Of a stretch of 64,000 nt of DNA, positions 45,620-53,809 are shown in pieces (position 1 is the stretch's first letter; every line of letters begins with the position of its first letter). Both the position numbers and the translations under genes were made by a program. The notes beneath the pieces are model-generated. The model searched no databases and was not told where the DNA came from. It saw only the letters and a program-made list of their open reading frames with translations. The stretch is from Rhizobium sp. BT03. Lineage in GTDB: Bacteria; Pseudomonadota; Alphaproteobacteria; Rhizobiales; Rhizobiaceae. The stretch is from the NCBI RefSeq assembly GCF_030053155.1, contig NZ_CP125645.1, positions 124,001 through 188,000 on the forward strand, given 5' to 3'.

Positions 45620-45880
45620 ATGCCACGCTACATCATTGAAAGAAACTTCGCGGAACAACTCGATCTGTCGAAAGAGGGGGTAGAGCAAATCAACCTGATC
45701 AATGACCAGGAAGGAGTGAAGTGGATCTTTTCCTTCCTCAGCGCCGACAGAAAAAAGACTTACTGCCTCTACGAGGCGCCTAGTACGGAAGCCATTCTCG
45801 CTGCGGCCCGGAGGAACAATGTCCCCGCGGATGTGATCATAGAAGTCAGCGAGGAGATCGGTCCCAATATGTTTGCGTAG
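45620..45880 (+). CDS. DUF4242 (SCO4226-like) small protein
   Basis: 86 residues: MPRYIIERNFAEQLDLSKEG, then WIFSFLSADRKKTYCLYEAP and STEAILAAARRNNVPADVII. This is the DUF4242 ferredoxin-like fold; a Streptomyces member binds nickel. It lies 41 bp after the cyclase on the same strand and could be co-transcribed. The function here is unknown. Confidence 0.8.
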   Translation: MPRYIIERNFAEQLDLSKEGVEQINLINDQEGVKWIFSFLSADRKKTYCLYEAPSTEAILAAARRNNVPADVIIEVSEEIGPNMFA

Positions 45881-45979
45881 CGCTCCTCGGCCACGCCCGG
45901 AGCAAGGCATTGCCGCGCTTCCAGTTAGAAGATTCACCAAACCGTAAGGGCCGCTTCGGTCGGCCGGCGTTGTTGCGAC

Positions 45980-46000
45980 CGCAGGATCTAGGATCCTGCG
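45980..46000. other. 21-bp palindrome downstream of the DUF4242 gene
   Basis: CGCAGGATC-TAG-GATCCTGCG has perfect 9-bp arms, about 100 bp after the stop. It is a likely 3' hairpin of the cyclase-DUF4242 message or a protein site; no T run follows. The other ~220 bp of the spacer before the thermometer shows no gene. Confidence 0.55.
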
Positions 46001-46223
46001 AATGCCCAGAAGCCATCTCCTTGGCATGCACGTGCTCGTGTCCTGCCAGGGGTCTGCGACAACTGCCCGAGCTTCCTGGATCATAAAAACCTTCGAGGCG
46101 GTGCCCGTGAGATTCTTCCACATTTTCAGTCTTCACGAGCTGTCCTGTGGTCCAATATGCGAGGTCCAAATTTTTTCAAAAGGGCATCTTGAAACCGAAA
46201 ATACCGAAAACCAAATCGATATC

Positions 46224-46308
46224 GTCGGCAGCCCAGAAGGGGGCCGACAGCCGGGGACGCAGGTTTCCGCCGCGTTCCTTTCCATCTCGCTTCTAGGAGG
46301 TTTTGGTC
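46224..46308 (+). promoter_or_regulatory. ROSE-like RNA thermometer in the hsp20 leader
   Basis: The hsp20 leader shows the marks of a rhizobial ROSE element. An upstream hairpin has arms GTCGGC / GCCGAC (46224-46248). The last stem region has the anti-Shine-Dalgarno TCGCT (46287-46291) placed four bases before AGGAGG (46295-46300), matching the UYGCU...GGAGG rule. At normal temperature the ribosome site would be masked; heat opens it. The exact base pairing was judged by eye only. Confidence 0.72.
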
Positions 46309-46773
46309 ATGAGAACTGAGTTTGACTTCGCACCACTCTACCGCTCCAGCATCGGCTTCGACCGGGTTTTTTCGCTGCTGAACAATCCGCAGCGCCTGCA
46401 GGCCGTCGACGCCTGGCCGCCCTACGACATCCTTAAGGTCGGTGACAATGAGTACCGCATTGTCATGGCAGTCGCGGGCTTCGAGGATGGCGATCTCGAC
46501 ATCACGCAGGAGCGCAACGTGCTTCTCGTCAAAGGCGGCAAGGTCGATGACACCAAAGCTGAATACCTGCACCGTGGTATCGCCACGCGGGGCTTCGAGC
46601 GCCGCTTCGAGCTTGCCGACCATGTGAGCGTGGAAAACGCTTCGCTGAAAAACGGTCTTTTGCACATCGATCTGAAACGCGAGATTCCGGAGGCGATGAA
46701 GCCACGCAAGATCGCGATTGGCGACGGCGCACAGGTGCCGCTGCAGATCGAAGGTGAGAAGCAGGTCGCGTAA
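46309..46773 (+). CDS. hsp20: Hsp20 / alpha-crystallin small heat-shock protein
   Basis: 154 residues. The N-terminal segment FDFAPLYRSSIGFDRVFSLL is that of IbpA-type class A rhizobial Hsps. The alpha-crystallin domain runs from about residue 40 (YDILKVGDNEYRIVMAVAGF) to residue 135, including GIATRGFERRFELADHVSVE and NGLLHIDLKREIPE. It is an ATP-independent holdase that forms oligomers. The AGGAGG at 46295 and ATG 46309 fit the ROSE arrangement; the upstream TTG is ignored. Confidence 0.93.
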   Translation: MRTEFDFAPLYRSSIGFDRVFSLLNNPQRLQAVDAWPPYDILKVGDNEYRIVMAVAGFEDGDLDITQERNVLLVKGGKVDDTKAEYLHRGIATRGFERRFELADHVSVENASLKNGLLHIDLKREIPEAMKPRKIAIGDGAQVPLQIEGEKQVA

Positions 46774-46825
46774 GTGTCGATCGAGGGAGGCGGGCGACGC
46801 TTAAGGCGTCGCCTGCTGCAAAACG

Positions 46826-47059
46826 ATGAATACATCCGGTTTCGATAAGCCAGACTACTTCGGAGCTGCCGATCTGCGTATTTGCCAGGGCGTCTTCGAC
46901 ATTGTCACTTCGGAAGCAGGAGTGGAGCCGACGTCGGAGGAGGGCGAGCGCATCGCGGCCATCGTCGTGCAGCTCTATCGCCAAGGAGTGAAAGAGCCAG
47001 ACCGCCTGCGGGTTGTGGTCGAATCCGCCCGCGGGATTAATATTGCGAAAGCTGCGTAA
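46826..47059 (+). CDS. Small conserved hypothetical protein after hsp20 (77 aa)
   Basis: 77 residues: an N-terminal YFGAADLRICQGVFDIVTSE and a C-terminal helical part EEGERIAAIVVQLYRQGVKE with ESARGI. There is no signal or membrane segment. It lies 52 bp after hsp20 in the same direction and is probably heat-induced with it. Similar short proteins are widespread in rhizobia; I do not know a function. Confidence 0.65.
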   Translation: MNTSGFDKPDYFGAADLRICQGVFDIVTSEAGVEPTSEEGERIAAIVVQLYRQGVKEPDRLRVVVESARGINIAKAA

Positions 47060-47430
47060 GGGGTAGGACGCCGCACGACAGCGGCGTCCTTCATCCCGCC
47101 TGGTCATAATCCGTCGTCATCTTGAGGTGGCGGTTCCAAGCAGCCCGGCTCTCGCGGCTCAAGCCTTCGTTTTTGGTCATGAGGCGGCGGCGACTTTACT
47201 TGGACGCTTTCGGAGCGGATGTGCGTCCGGCGGGTCGATCCGTACGTTAATCTCAAAATCGTGAATCAGGTCGGCTGGATTACCCCATAGCGCGGGTCCG
47301 AGGAGGAAGGTTTAAGGTGCAGATGTCGTTTAAAGACGATGTCCATCCGGCAAGAGCTTCGCACCGCAAAAAATGGTTATCTTACTCTCAGGTTGAGAGC
47401 AGGTGACAGATAGGCATTGCGCAGGCGTTC
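47060..47430. other. Spacer before glpR
   Basis: About 370 bp. I see no gene on either strand and no clear terminator. The final part leads into the glpR operator. Confidence 0.45.
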
Positions 47431-47460
47431 GCTTTCTTTAAAACGAAAGCAGATCGAAAG
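47431..47460 (+). promoter_or_regulatory. Candidate GlpR autoregulatory operator
   Basis: GCTTTC and GAAAGC form an inverted repeat, and CGAAAG occurs twice exactly 11 bp apart (47444 and 47455). These are the reverse complement of the TTCG repeats in front of glpD. The right-hand repeat overlaps the glpR ribosome site, so bound GlpR would block its own expression. Confidence 0.6.
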
Positions 47461-47468
47461 GCGCGCCG

Positions 47469-48242
47469 ATGTTCTTGACCGACCGACAGACTGAAATCGT
47501 GGCGATTGCGAAATCGAGCGGCAGGGTTCTGGTCGAAGAACTCGCTTCCCGCTTTTCGGTGACGCCGCAGACGATCCGCAAGGACTTGAACGATCTCTGC
47601 GATGCGCAGGTGCTGACGCGCATCCATGGCGGCGCGACATTCCCGAGCGGCACCGAGAACGTCAAATACGAGGCGCGCCGCCAGATCGCCGCTTCCGAGA
47701 AACAGGCGATCGGCATGGCTGCGGTCGAGCTGATCCCGAGCGGGGCCTCGCTCTTCATCAATATCGGAACGACGACCGAGGCGGTGGGCGAGGCGCTCGC
47801 CAATCATCACGAGTTGATGGTTATCACCAATAATATCAACGTTGCCAATAGGTTACGCTTGCTTCCAGCGATCGAGGTGGTGATCGCCGGTGGCGTCGTG
47901 CGCGGCTCGGACGGCGGGATCGTCGGCGAAGCGGCCGTCGATTTCATCCGTCAGTTCAAGGTCGACTACGCCGTGATCGGCGCGTCGGCGATCGACATGG
48001 ACGGCGCGCTTCTCGACTATGATTTTCGCGAGGTCAAGGTCGCCCAGGCGATCATCGCCAATGCCCGGCATGTCATTCTCGTTGCCGATTCCACCAAGTT
48101 CGAACGCACCGCACCGGTCAGGATCGGCCAGCTTTCCCAGGTTCATACCTTCATCACCGACCACTGTCCGGTGCCGTCGATCCGCAATCTCTGCCTCGAA
48201 AACAATGTGAAGCTGATCGAAACGAACGGAAGATCGCGCTAG
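47469..48242 (+). CDS. glpR: DeoR-family glycerol regulon repressor
   Basis: 257 residues. N-terminal DeoR helix-turn-helix (QTEIVAIAKSSGRVLVEELA, then SRFSVTPQTIRKDLNDLC). The C-terminal sugar-phosphate sensor domain has INIGTTTEAVGEALANHHEL, GGVVRGSDGGIVGEAAVDFI and the LDYDFREVKVAQAIIANARH motif. It most likely senses glycerol-3-phosphate and represses glpD and the transporter. It is encoded just before glpD on the same strand, with operator-like repeats on both sides. Confidence 0.92.
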   Translation: MFLTDRQTEIVAIAKSSGRVLVEELASRFSVTPQTIRKDLNDLCDAQVLTRIHGGATFPSGTENVKYEARRQIAASEKQAIGMAAVELIPSGASLFINIGTTTEAVGEALANHHELMVITNNINVANRLRLLPAIEVVIAGGVVRGSDGGIVGEAAVDFIRQFKVDYAVIGASAIDMDGALLDYDFREVKVAQAIIANARHVILVADSTKFERTAPVRIGQLSQVHTFITDHCPVPSIRNLCLENNVKLIETNGRSR

Positions 48243-48262
48243 GCCCGTCAACCCTCGCAAAC

Positions 48263-48313
48263 ATTCGTTTGACATTCGTATCTCTTTCGTTTTAACTGCC
48301 TTCACTTTCGCAA
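48263..48313 (+). promoter_or_regulatory. Candidate GlpR operator upstream of glpD
   Basis: Four copies of a WTTCGYWW motif lie in a row: ATTCGTTT (48263), ATTCGTAT (48274), TTTCGTTT (48285) and TTTCGCAA (48306). The first three are spaced 11 bp and the fourth 21 bp, so all face the same side of the helix. Phased direct TTCG repeats suit a DeoR-type repressor. They precede the glpD start by 50-100 bp, which is where a promoter is expected. Confidence 0.65.
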
Positions 48314-48363
48314 TCGCGCAAGTTTTGTGCGATGCGAAATCTGCAGCAGGCTCGGAGGGGATA

Positions 48364-49878
48364 TTGGGCCGGGAGATCTACGACATATTCGTCATCGGTG
48401 GCGGCATCAACGGCTGCGGCATTGCGCGCGATGCCGTCGGGCGCGGTTATTCCGTGGCGCTGGCGGAGATGAACGACTTCGCCTCGGGCACCTCGTCGGG
48501 CGCCACCAAGCTCATTCATGGCGGCCTGCGCTATCTCGAGCATTACGAGTTCCGCCTGGTGCGCGAATCGCTGATGGAGCGCGAGATCCTCTGGGCGATG
48601 GCGCCGCACATCATCTGGCCGCTGCGCTTCGTGCTGCCTTATCACAAAGGCGGCATCCGGCCGGCCTGGCTGATCCGGCTCGGCCTCTTCCTCTACGACC
48701 ATCTCGGCGGCCGCAAGCTGCTGCCGGCGACCTCTGTGCTCGACATGCGCCGCGATCCGGCCGGCAAGCCGCTGAAGGCGCTGTTCGCCAAGGCTTTCGA
48801 ATATTCCGACGGTTGGGTCGACGACGCCCGCATGGTGGTGCTGAACGCCCGCGACGCCGCCGACAAGGGAGCGGCCATCATGCCGCGTACCAAAGTTGTG
48901 TCGGCACGGCGCGAGAATGGCCTGTGGCACATCGAGACCACTGATACGGTCACCGGCCGCAATGACAGCCATCAGGCCCGCATGCTGGTCAATGCCGCCG
49001 GTCCCTGGGTCGACCACGTCATCCGCTCCGCTTTCGGCCAGAACGAGGCGCACCATGTCCGCCTCGTCCAGGGCAGCCATATCGTCGTGAAGAAGAAGTT
49101 CGACGATCCTCGTGCTTATTTCTTCCAGAATCCCGACAACCGCATCATCTTCGCCATTCCCTACGAGGGCGACTTCACCCTGATCGGCACCACGGACCGC
49201 GATTACACCGCCGATCCGAGGGATGTCCGGATTTCCGAGGAGGAGACCGTCTATCTCTGCAATGCGGCCTCGGAATATTTCAAGGAGCCGGTCAGGCCCG
49301 AGGATATCGTCTGGACCTATTCGGCGGTCCGGCCGCTTTATGACGACGGCGCCTCGAAGGCGCAGGAGGCGACGCGCGACTACGTGTTGAAGCTGGAGGG
49401 CGAAGGCAATGCCGCGCCGCTGCTCAACGTTTTCGGCGGCAAGCTCACCACCTATCGCCGGCTTTCCGAACATGCGCTGGAGAAGATCGGCGCCGCGATC
49501 GGCGTCAAGGGCGCCCCGTGGACGGCCAAAAGCCATTTGCCCGGCGGCGACTTCCCGGTCCGCGGTTACGAGGGGCAGGTCGCCGATCTGAAGCGGCTCT
49601 ATCCGTTTCTCGCTGATCGGCATGCCCGCCGGCTCGTGCGCCGCTACGGCACCAGGACCAAGGCGCTGCTCGGCCAGGCCCGCGGCGTCGAGGACCTCGG
49701 ACGGCTGTTCGGCGGCGATCTCTACGAGGCCGAGGTCGCCTATCTCGTCGAACATGAATGGGCCCGGCACGCCGAAGACGTGCTGTGGAGGAGAACAAAG
49801 GATGGTCTGCGCCTTTCGAAGGAGCAGGCTCAGTCACTGGAGGAGTACATGGCTGCCATGCCGGCGATGGCCGGATAA
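48364..49878 (+). CDS. glpD: Glycerol-3-phosphate dehydrogenase (FAD, aerobic)
   Basis: 504 residues. FAD-binding start IYDIFVIGGGINGCGIARDA, then the family signature SSGATKLIHGGLRYLEHYEF. The C-terminal DAO domain continues to LEEYMAAMPAMAG. It oxidises glycerol-3-phosphate to dihydroxyacetone phosphate at the membrane, passing electrons to quinone. No ATG is available near the fold; the TTG at 48364, with GGAGGGG just before, is the best start (another TTG is at 48325). It heads the glpD-glpSTPQUV-glpK row. Confidence 0.94.
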   Translation: MGREIYDIFVIGGGINGCGIARDAVGRGYSVALAEMNDFASGTSSGATKLIHGGLRYLEHYEFRLVRESLMEREILWAMAPHIIWPLRFVLPYHKGGIRPAWLIRLGLFLYDHLGGRKLLPATSVLDMRRDPAGKPLKALFAKAFEYSDGWVDDARMVVLNARDAADKGAAIMPRTKVVSARRENGLWHIETTDTVTGRNDSHQARMLVNAAGPWVDHVIRSAFGQNEAHHVRLVQGSHIVVKKKFDDPRAYFFQNPDNRIIFAIPYEGDFTLIGTTDRDYTADPRDVRISEEETVYLCNAASEYFKEPVRPEDIVWTYSAVRPLYDDGASKAQEATRDYVLKLEGEGNAAPLLNVFGGKLTTYRRLSEHALEKIGAAIGVKGAPWTAKSHLPGGDFPVRGYEGQVADLKRLYPFLADRHARRLVRRYGTRTKALLGQARGVEDLGRLFGGDLYEAEVAYLVEHEWARHAEDVLWRRTKDGLRLSKEQAQSLEEYMAAMPAMAG

Positions 49879-49920
49879 GGCGGCGTGTGGTCCCCGCTGC
49901 GTGGAGGCACGGGAACGGGA

Positions 49921-51015
49921 ATGCTGGAACTGCGAAACGCCGCCAAGATGGTGGGCGCCGACTATCACATCTATCCGACCGATCTGGTCCTCGAGCGGGG
50001 TTCGCTGAACGTCCTGCTCGGGCCGACGCTGTCGGGCAAGACGTCGCTGATGCGGCTGATGGCCGGGCTCGACCGTCCCACAGGCGGGTCCGTGCATTTC
50101 GACGGCGCCGATGTCACCGGCATGCCGGTGCAGAAGCGCAATGTCGCCATGGTCTACCAGCAATTCATCAACTATCCGGCGCTGACCGTCTATGAGAACA
50201 TCGCCTCGCCGATGCGCATCTCGGGCAAGGATGCCGCCACGATCGACCGCGAGGTGCGCAAGGCGGCCGATCTTCTGAAGCTCACGCCCTATCTCGACCG
50301 CACGCCGCTTAATCTCTCCGGCGGCCAGCAGCAGCGCACCGCGCTTGCGCGCGCCCTCGTCAAGAATGCCAGCCTGGTGCTGATGGACGAGCCGCTCGCC
50401 AATCTCGACTACAAGCTGCGCGAGGAACTGCGCGAGGAACTGCCGAAGATCTTCGCCCAATCCGGCGCGATCTTCGTCTACGCCACCACCGAACCGTCCG
50501 AGGCGCTACTGCTTGGCGGCAACACGGCAACGCTGAACGAGGGCCGGGTCACCCAGTTCGGGTCGACGATCGATGTCTATCGCCGCCCTGTCGATCTCGA
50601 CAGCGCCGGCATCTTCGCCGATCCGCCGCTGAATACCGTTGATGTCGTCAAGTCGGGTGGTGTCTTTACGCGCCCGGGCGGAGGGACGCTTCCGGTTCCC
50701 GCGCATCTGGCCGCCGTGCCGGACGGTCCCGTCACCATCGCCTTTCACCCGCACCATCTCGGCCTTCAAGCCCAGACCGGCGATGCCGCCCGCCTGCAGG
50801 CGCGCACGCTGGTTTCCGAGATCACCGGTTCGGAGAGCTTCGTTCACCTGGAATATGACGGCGTACGCTGGGTGATGCTGGCGCACGGCATTCACGATAT
50901 CGATCCCGACGTGGAGATCGAGGCCTTTCTCGACACCCGCCACCTGATGGCCTTCGGCGCCGACGGCCGTGCCATCGCCACGGTCGGCGCCGTCGCTGCA
51001 ACCGGAAAGGCATAG
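49921..51015 (+). CDS. glpS: Glycerol ABC importer ATPase 1
   Basis: 364 residues, MalK-like ATPase with a C-terminal TOBE-type domain (IAFHPHHLGL region). Walker A is GPTLSGKTS, signature LSGGQQQRTALARAL and Walker B LVLMDEPLANLD. The switch-histidine position reads VYATTEPSEA, where MalK has YVTHDQ, so the H-loop histidine seems to be missing. With GlpT it should form a heterodimer with one normal and one degraded ATP site. It begins 43 bp after glpD. Confidence 0.9.
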   Translation: MLELRNAAKMVGADYHIYPTDLVLERGSLNVLLGPTLSGKTSLMRLMAGLDRPTGGSVHFDGADVTGMPVQKRNVAMVYQQFINYPALTVYENIASPMRISGKDAATIDREVRKAADLLKLTPYLDRTPLNLSGGQQQRTALARALVKNASLVLMDEPLANLDYKLREELREELPKIFAQSGAIFVYATTEPSEALLLGGNTATLNEGRVTQFGSTIDVYRRPVDLDSAGIFADPPLNTVDVVKSGGVFTRPGGGTLPVPAHLAAVPDGPVTIAFHPHHLGLQAQTGDAARLQARTLVSEITGSESFVHLEYDGVRWVMLAHGIHDIDPDVEIEAFLDTRHLMAFGADGRAIATVGAVAATGKA

Positions 51016-51024
51016 GAGAGCACA

Positions 51025-52095
51025 ATGGCACGCATCACGCTCGACCATATCCGCCATGCCTACGGCGCCAATCCGCAGACGGAAAAAGATTATTCGCTGA
51101 AGGAAGTCGACCACGAATGGAACGACGGCGGCGCCTATGCGCTGCTCGGCCCTTCCGGCTGCGGCAAGACCACGCTGCTCAACATCATCTCCGGCCTGCT
51201 GCAGCCCTCGCACGGCCGCATCCTCTTCGACGGCAAGGATGTGACGAACCTTTCGACGCAGAGCCGCAATATTGCGCAGGTCTTCCAGTTTCCGGTTATC
51301 TACGACACGATGACGGTCTACGACAATCTCGCCTTTCCCCTGCGCAACCGCGGCGTGGCCGAGGCGGATGTCGACCGGCGCGTCCGCGAAATCCTCGAGA
51401 TGATCGATCTCTCCGGCTGGGCGAAACGCAAGGCGCAGGGGCTGACTGCCGACCAGAAGCAGAAGATCTCGCTCGGTCGCGGCCTGGTGCGCAACGATGT
51501 CAACGCCATCCTGTTCGACGAGCCGCTGACCGTCATCGACCCGCATATGAAATGGGTGCTGCGTTCGCAGCTGAAGCGGCTGCACAAGCAGTTCGGCTTC
51601 ACCATGGTCTATGTCACCCACGACCAGACCGAGGCGCTGACCTTCGCCGAGAAGGTCGTCGTCATGTATGACGGCCAGATCGTCCAGATCGGCACACCGG
51701 CTGAACTCTTCGAGCGGCCGAGCCACACTTTCGTCGGCTATTTCATCGGTTCGCCGGGTATGAACGTCATTCCGGCAAGGATCGAAGGCAGCGCCGTCAA
51801 GGTCGGCGACGAGACGCTGACGCTCGATTACGCGCCGAAGACCACTGGCAGCGCCAAGACCGAGCTCGGGATCCGTCCCGAATTCATCCGCCTCGGACGG
51901 GAGGGCATGCAGGTGACGATCAGCAAGGTCGAGGATATCGGCCGGCAAAAGATCGTGCGGGCCCGTTTCGCCGGCCAGCCGATCGCGATCGTCGTGCCTG
52001 AAGATGCCGAGATCCCCGCGGATGCCCGCGTCACTTTCGATCCGTCCGCCATCAGCATCTACGCCGACAGCTGGCGTGTCGGCAGGGAGGCCTGA
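51025..52095 (+). CDS. glpT: Glycerol ABC importer ATPase 2
   Basis: 356 residues, MalK-like. Walker A GPSGCGKTT, Q-loop QVFQFPVIYDTMTVYDN, Walker B AILFDEPLTVIDPHMK and H-loop VYVTHDQTEA are all intact. The signature motif, however, reads LTADQKQKISLGRGL, where LSGGQ would be expected. This defect complements the one in GlpS. A C-terminal TOBE-type domain follows. It lies 9 bp after glpS. Note that this glpT is not the E. coli glycerol-3-phosphate antiporter of the same name. Confidence 0.9.
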   Translation: MARITLDHIRHAYGANPQTEKDYSLKEVDHEWNDGGAYALLGPSGCGKTTLLNIISGLLQPSHGRILFDGKDVTNLSTQSRNIAQVFQFPVIYDTMTVYDNLAFPLRNRGVAEADVDRRVREILEMIDLSGWAKRKAQGLTADQKQKISLGRGLVRNDVNAILFDEPLTVIDPHMKWVLRSQLKRLHKQFGFTMVYVTHDQTEALTFAEKVVVMYDGQIVQIGTPAELFERPSHTFVGYFIGSPGMNVIPARIEGSAVKVGDETLTLDYAPKTTGSAKTELGIRPEFIRLGREGMQVTISKVEDIGRQKIVRARFAGQPIAIVVPEDAEIPADARVTFDPSAISIYADSWRVGREA

Positions 52096-52098
52096 GCC

Positions 52099-52962
52099 AT
52101 GCAGAAGACGTGGAATAATAAAGCCTGGTTTCTAGTTCTGCCGGTGCTGCTGCTGGTGGCATTTTCGGCCGTCATCCCGCTGATGACCGTCGTCAACTAT
52201 TCGGTCCAGGATACGTTCGGCAACAACGAGTTCTTCTGGGCCGGCACCGACTGGTTCGTCCAGACCCTGCACTCCGACCGCTTCTGGGAGGCGCTCGAGC
52301 GCAACCTGCTCTTCTCCTTCATCATCCTGGCGCTGGAAATTCCGCTCGGTATCTTCATCGCGCTCAACATGCCGAAATCAGGGCCGGGCGTTCCCGTCTG
52401 CCTGGTGCTGATGGCGCTGCCGCTGCTCATTCCGTGGAATGTCGTCGGCACCATCTGGCAGGTCTTCGGGCGCGTCGATATCGGCCTGCTCGGCCATACG
52501 CTCGAAGCGATCGGTCTCGACTACAATTATGTCCGCGATCCGATCGATGCCTGGGTCACCGTCATCGTCATGGACGTCTGGCACTGGACGAGCCTCGTCG
52601 TGCTGCTCTGCTATGCCGGCCTCGTCTCGATCCCGGACGCCTATTATCAGGCGGCCAAGATCGACGGCGCCTCGCGCTGGTCCGTCTTCCGCTACATCCA
52701 GCTGCCGAAGATGAAGCGTGTGCTGTTGATCGCCGTGCTCCTGCGTTTCATGGACAGCTTCATGATCTATACCGAACCCTTCGTCGTCACCGGCGGCGGT
52801 CCCGGCAACTCGACGACCTTCCTTTCCATCGACCTTGTGAAGATGGCGGTCGGCCAGTTCGATCTCGGCCCGGCAGCGGCGATGTCGATCATCTATTTCC
52901 TCATCATCCTGCTGCTCTCATGGGTGTTCTACACCGTGATGACCAGCAGCGACGCGAGCTAA
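52099..52962 (+). CDS. glpP: Glycerol ABC importer permease 1
   Basis: 287 residues with six membrane helices (starting WFLVLPVLLLVAFSAVIPLM), MalF-like. The EAA loop YYQAAKIDGASRWSVFRYIQ is intact and would contact an ATPase. It starts 3 bp after glpT and is followed 12 bp later by the partner permease. Confidence 0.92.
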   Translation: MQKTWNNKAWFLVLPVLLLVAFSAVIPLMTVVNYSVQDTFGNNEFFWAGTDWFVQTLHSDRFWEALERNLLFSFIILALEIPLGIFIALNMPKSGPGVPVCLVLMALPLLIPWNVVGTIWQVFGRVDIGLLGHTLEAIGLDYNYVRDPIDAWVTVIVMDVWHWTSLVVLLCYAGLVSIPDAYYQAAKIDGASRWSVFRYIQLPKMKRVLLIAVLLRFMDSFMIYTEPFVVTGGGPGNSTTFLSIDLVKMAVGQFDLGPAAAMSIIYFLIILLLSWVFYTVMTSSDAS

Positions 52963-52974
52963 GGGGAGGGGAGC

Positions 52975-53796
52975 ATGAGCACCAAGTACAAACCCGCCGG
53001 CAGCCTCTCCTGGCTCGTCCCGACCATCTACATCCTCTTCCTGATCCTGCCGATCTACTGGCTCGTCAATATGAGCTTCAAGGAGAATGCCGAGATCACC
53101 GGCGCCTTCTCGCTCTGGCCGACGAGCCCGACGCTGCGCAACTATACGGTCATCTTCACCGATCCGTCCTGGTATAACGGCTATATCAACTCGATCATCT
53201 ACGTCGTGATGAACACGGTGATCTCGGTGGCCGCGGCGCTGCCGGCGGCCTACGCCTTCTCGCGCTACCGCTTCCTCGGCGACAAGCACCTGTTCTTCTG
53301 GTTGCTGACCAACCGCATGGCGCCGCCGGCGGTCTTCGCGCTGCCGTTCTTCCAGCTCTATTCGGCTTTCGGCCTGATCGACACGCATATCGCCGTGGCG
53401 CTTGCCCACTGCCTGTTCAACGTGCCGCTCGCCGTCTGGATTCTCGAAGGCTTCATGTCGGGCGTGCCGAAGGAAATCGACGAGACCGCCTATATCGACG
53501 GTTATTCCTTCCCGCGCTTCTTCATCAAGATCTTCATTCCGCTGATCGCAAGCGGTGTCGGCGTGGCGGGCTTCTTCTGCTTCATGTTCTCCTGGGTCGA
53601 GCTCTTGCTTGCCCGCACGCTGACGACGACGGCGGCAAAGCCGATCTCGGCGATCATGACGCGAACGGTTTCCGCCTCCGGCATGGACTGGGGCGTGCTG
53701 GCGGCGGCCGGCGTGCTCACCATCATTCCGGGCGCGCTCGTCATCTATTTCGTCCGCAACTACATCGCCAAGGGCTTCGCGCTCGGGCGCGTTTGA
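52975..53796 (+). CDS. glpQ: Glycerol ABC importer permease 2
   Basis: 273 residues, MalG-like, six membrane helices (SWLVPTIYILFLILPIYWLV first). The EAA loop IDETAYIDGYSFPRFFIKIF is present. Not to be confused with the E. coli phosphodiesterase named GlpQ. It pairs with GlpP; GGGGAGGGGAGC before ATG 52975 is a strong ribosome site. Confidence 0.92.
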   Translation: MSTKYKPAGSLSWLVPTIYILFLILPIYWLVNMSFKENAEITGAFSLWPTSPTLRNYTVIFTDPSWYNGYINSIIYVVMNTVISVAAALPAAYAFSRYRFLGDKHLFFWLLTNRMAPPAVFALPFFQLYSAFGLIDTHIAVALAHCLFNVPLAVWILEGFMSGVPKEIDETAYIDGYSFPRFFIKIFIPLIASGVGVAGFFCFMFSWVELLLARTLTTTAAKPISAIMTRTVSASGMDWGVLAAAGVLTIIPGALVIYFVRNYIAKGFALGRV

Positions 53797-53809
53797 GGAG
53801 GAGACGGTC

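Noticed and set aside
48292..49770. A 492-codon minus-strand frame opposite glpD
   Set aside because: A shadow of glpD without motifs; the plus-strand protein is certain.
50506..51948. A 480-codon minus-strand frame across glpS and glpT
   Set aside because: It crosses two well-supported genes and shows no domain.
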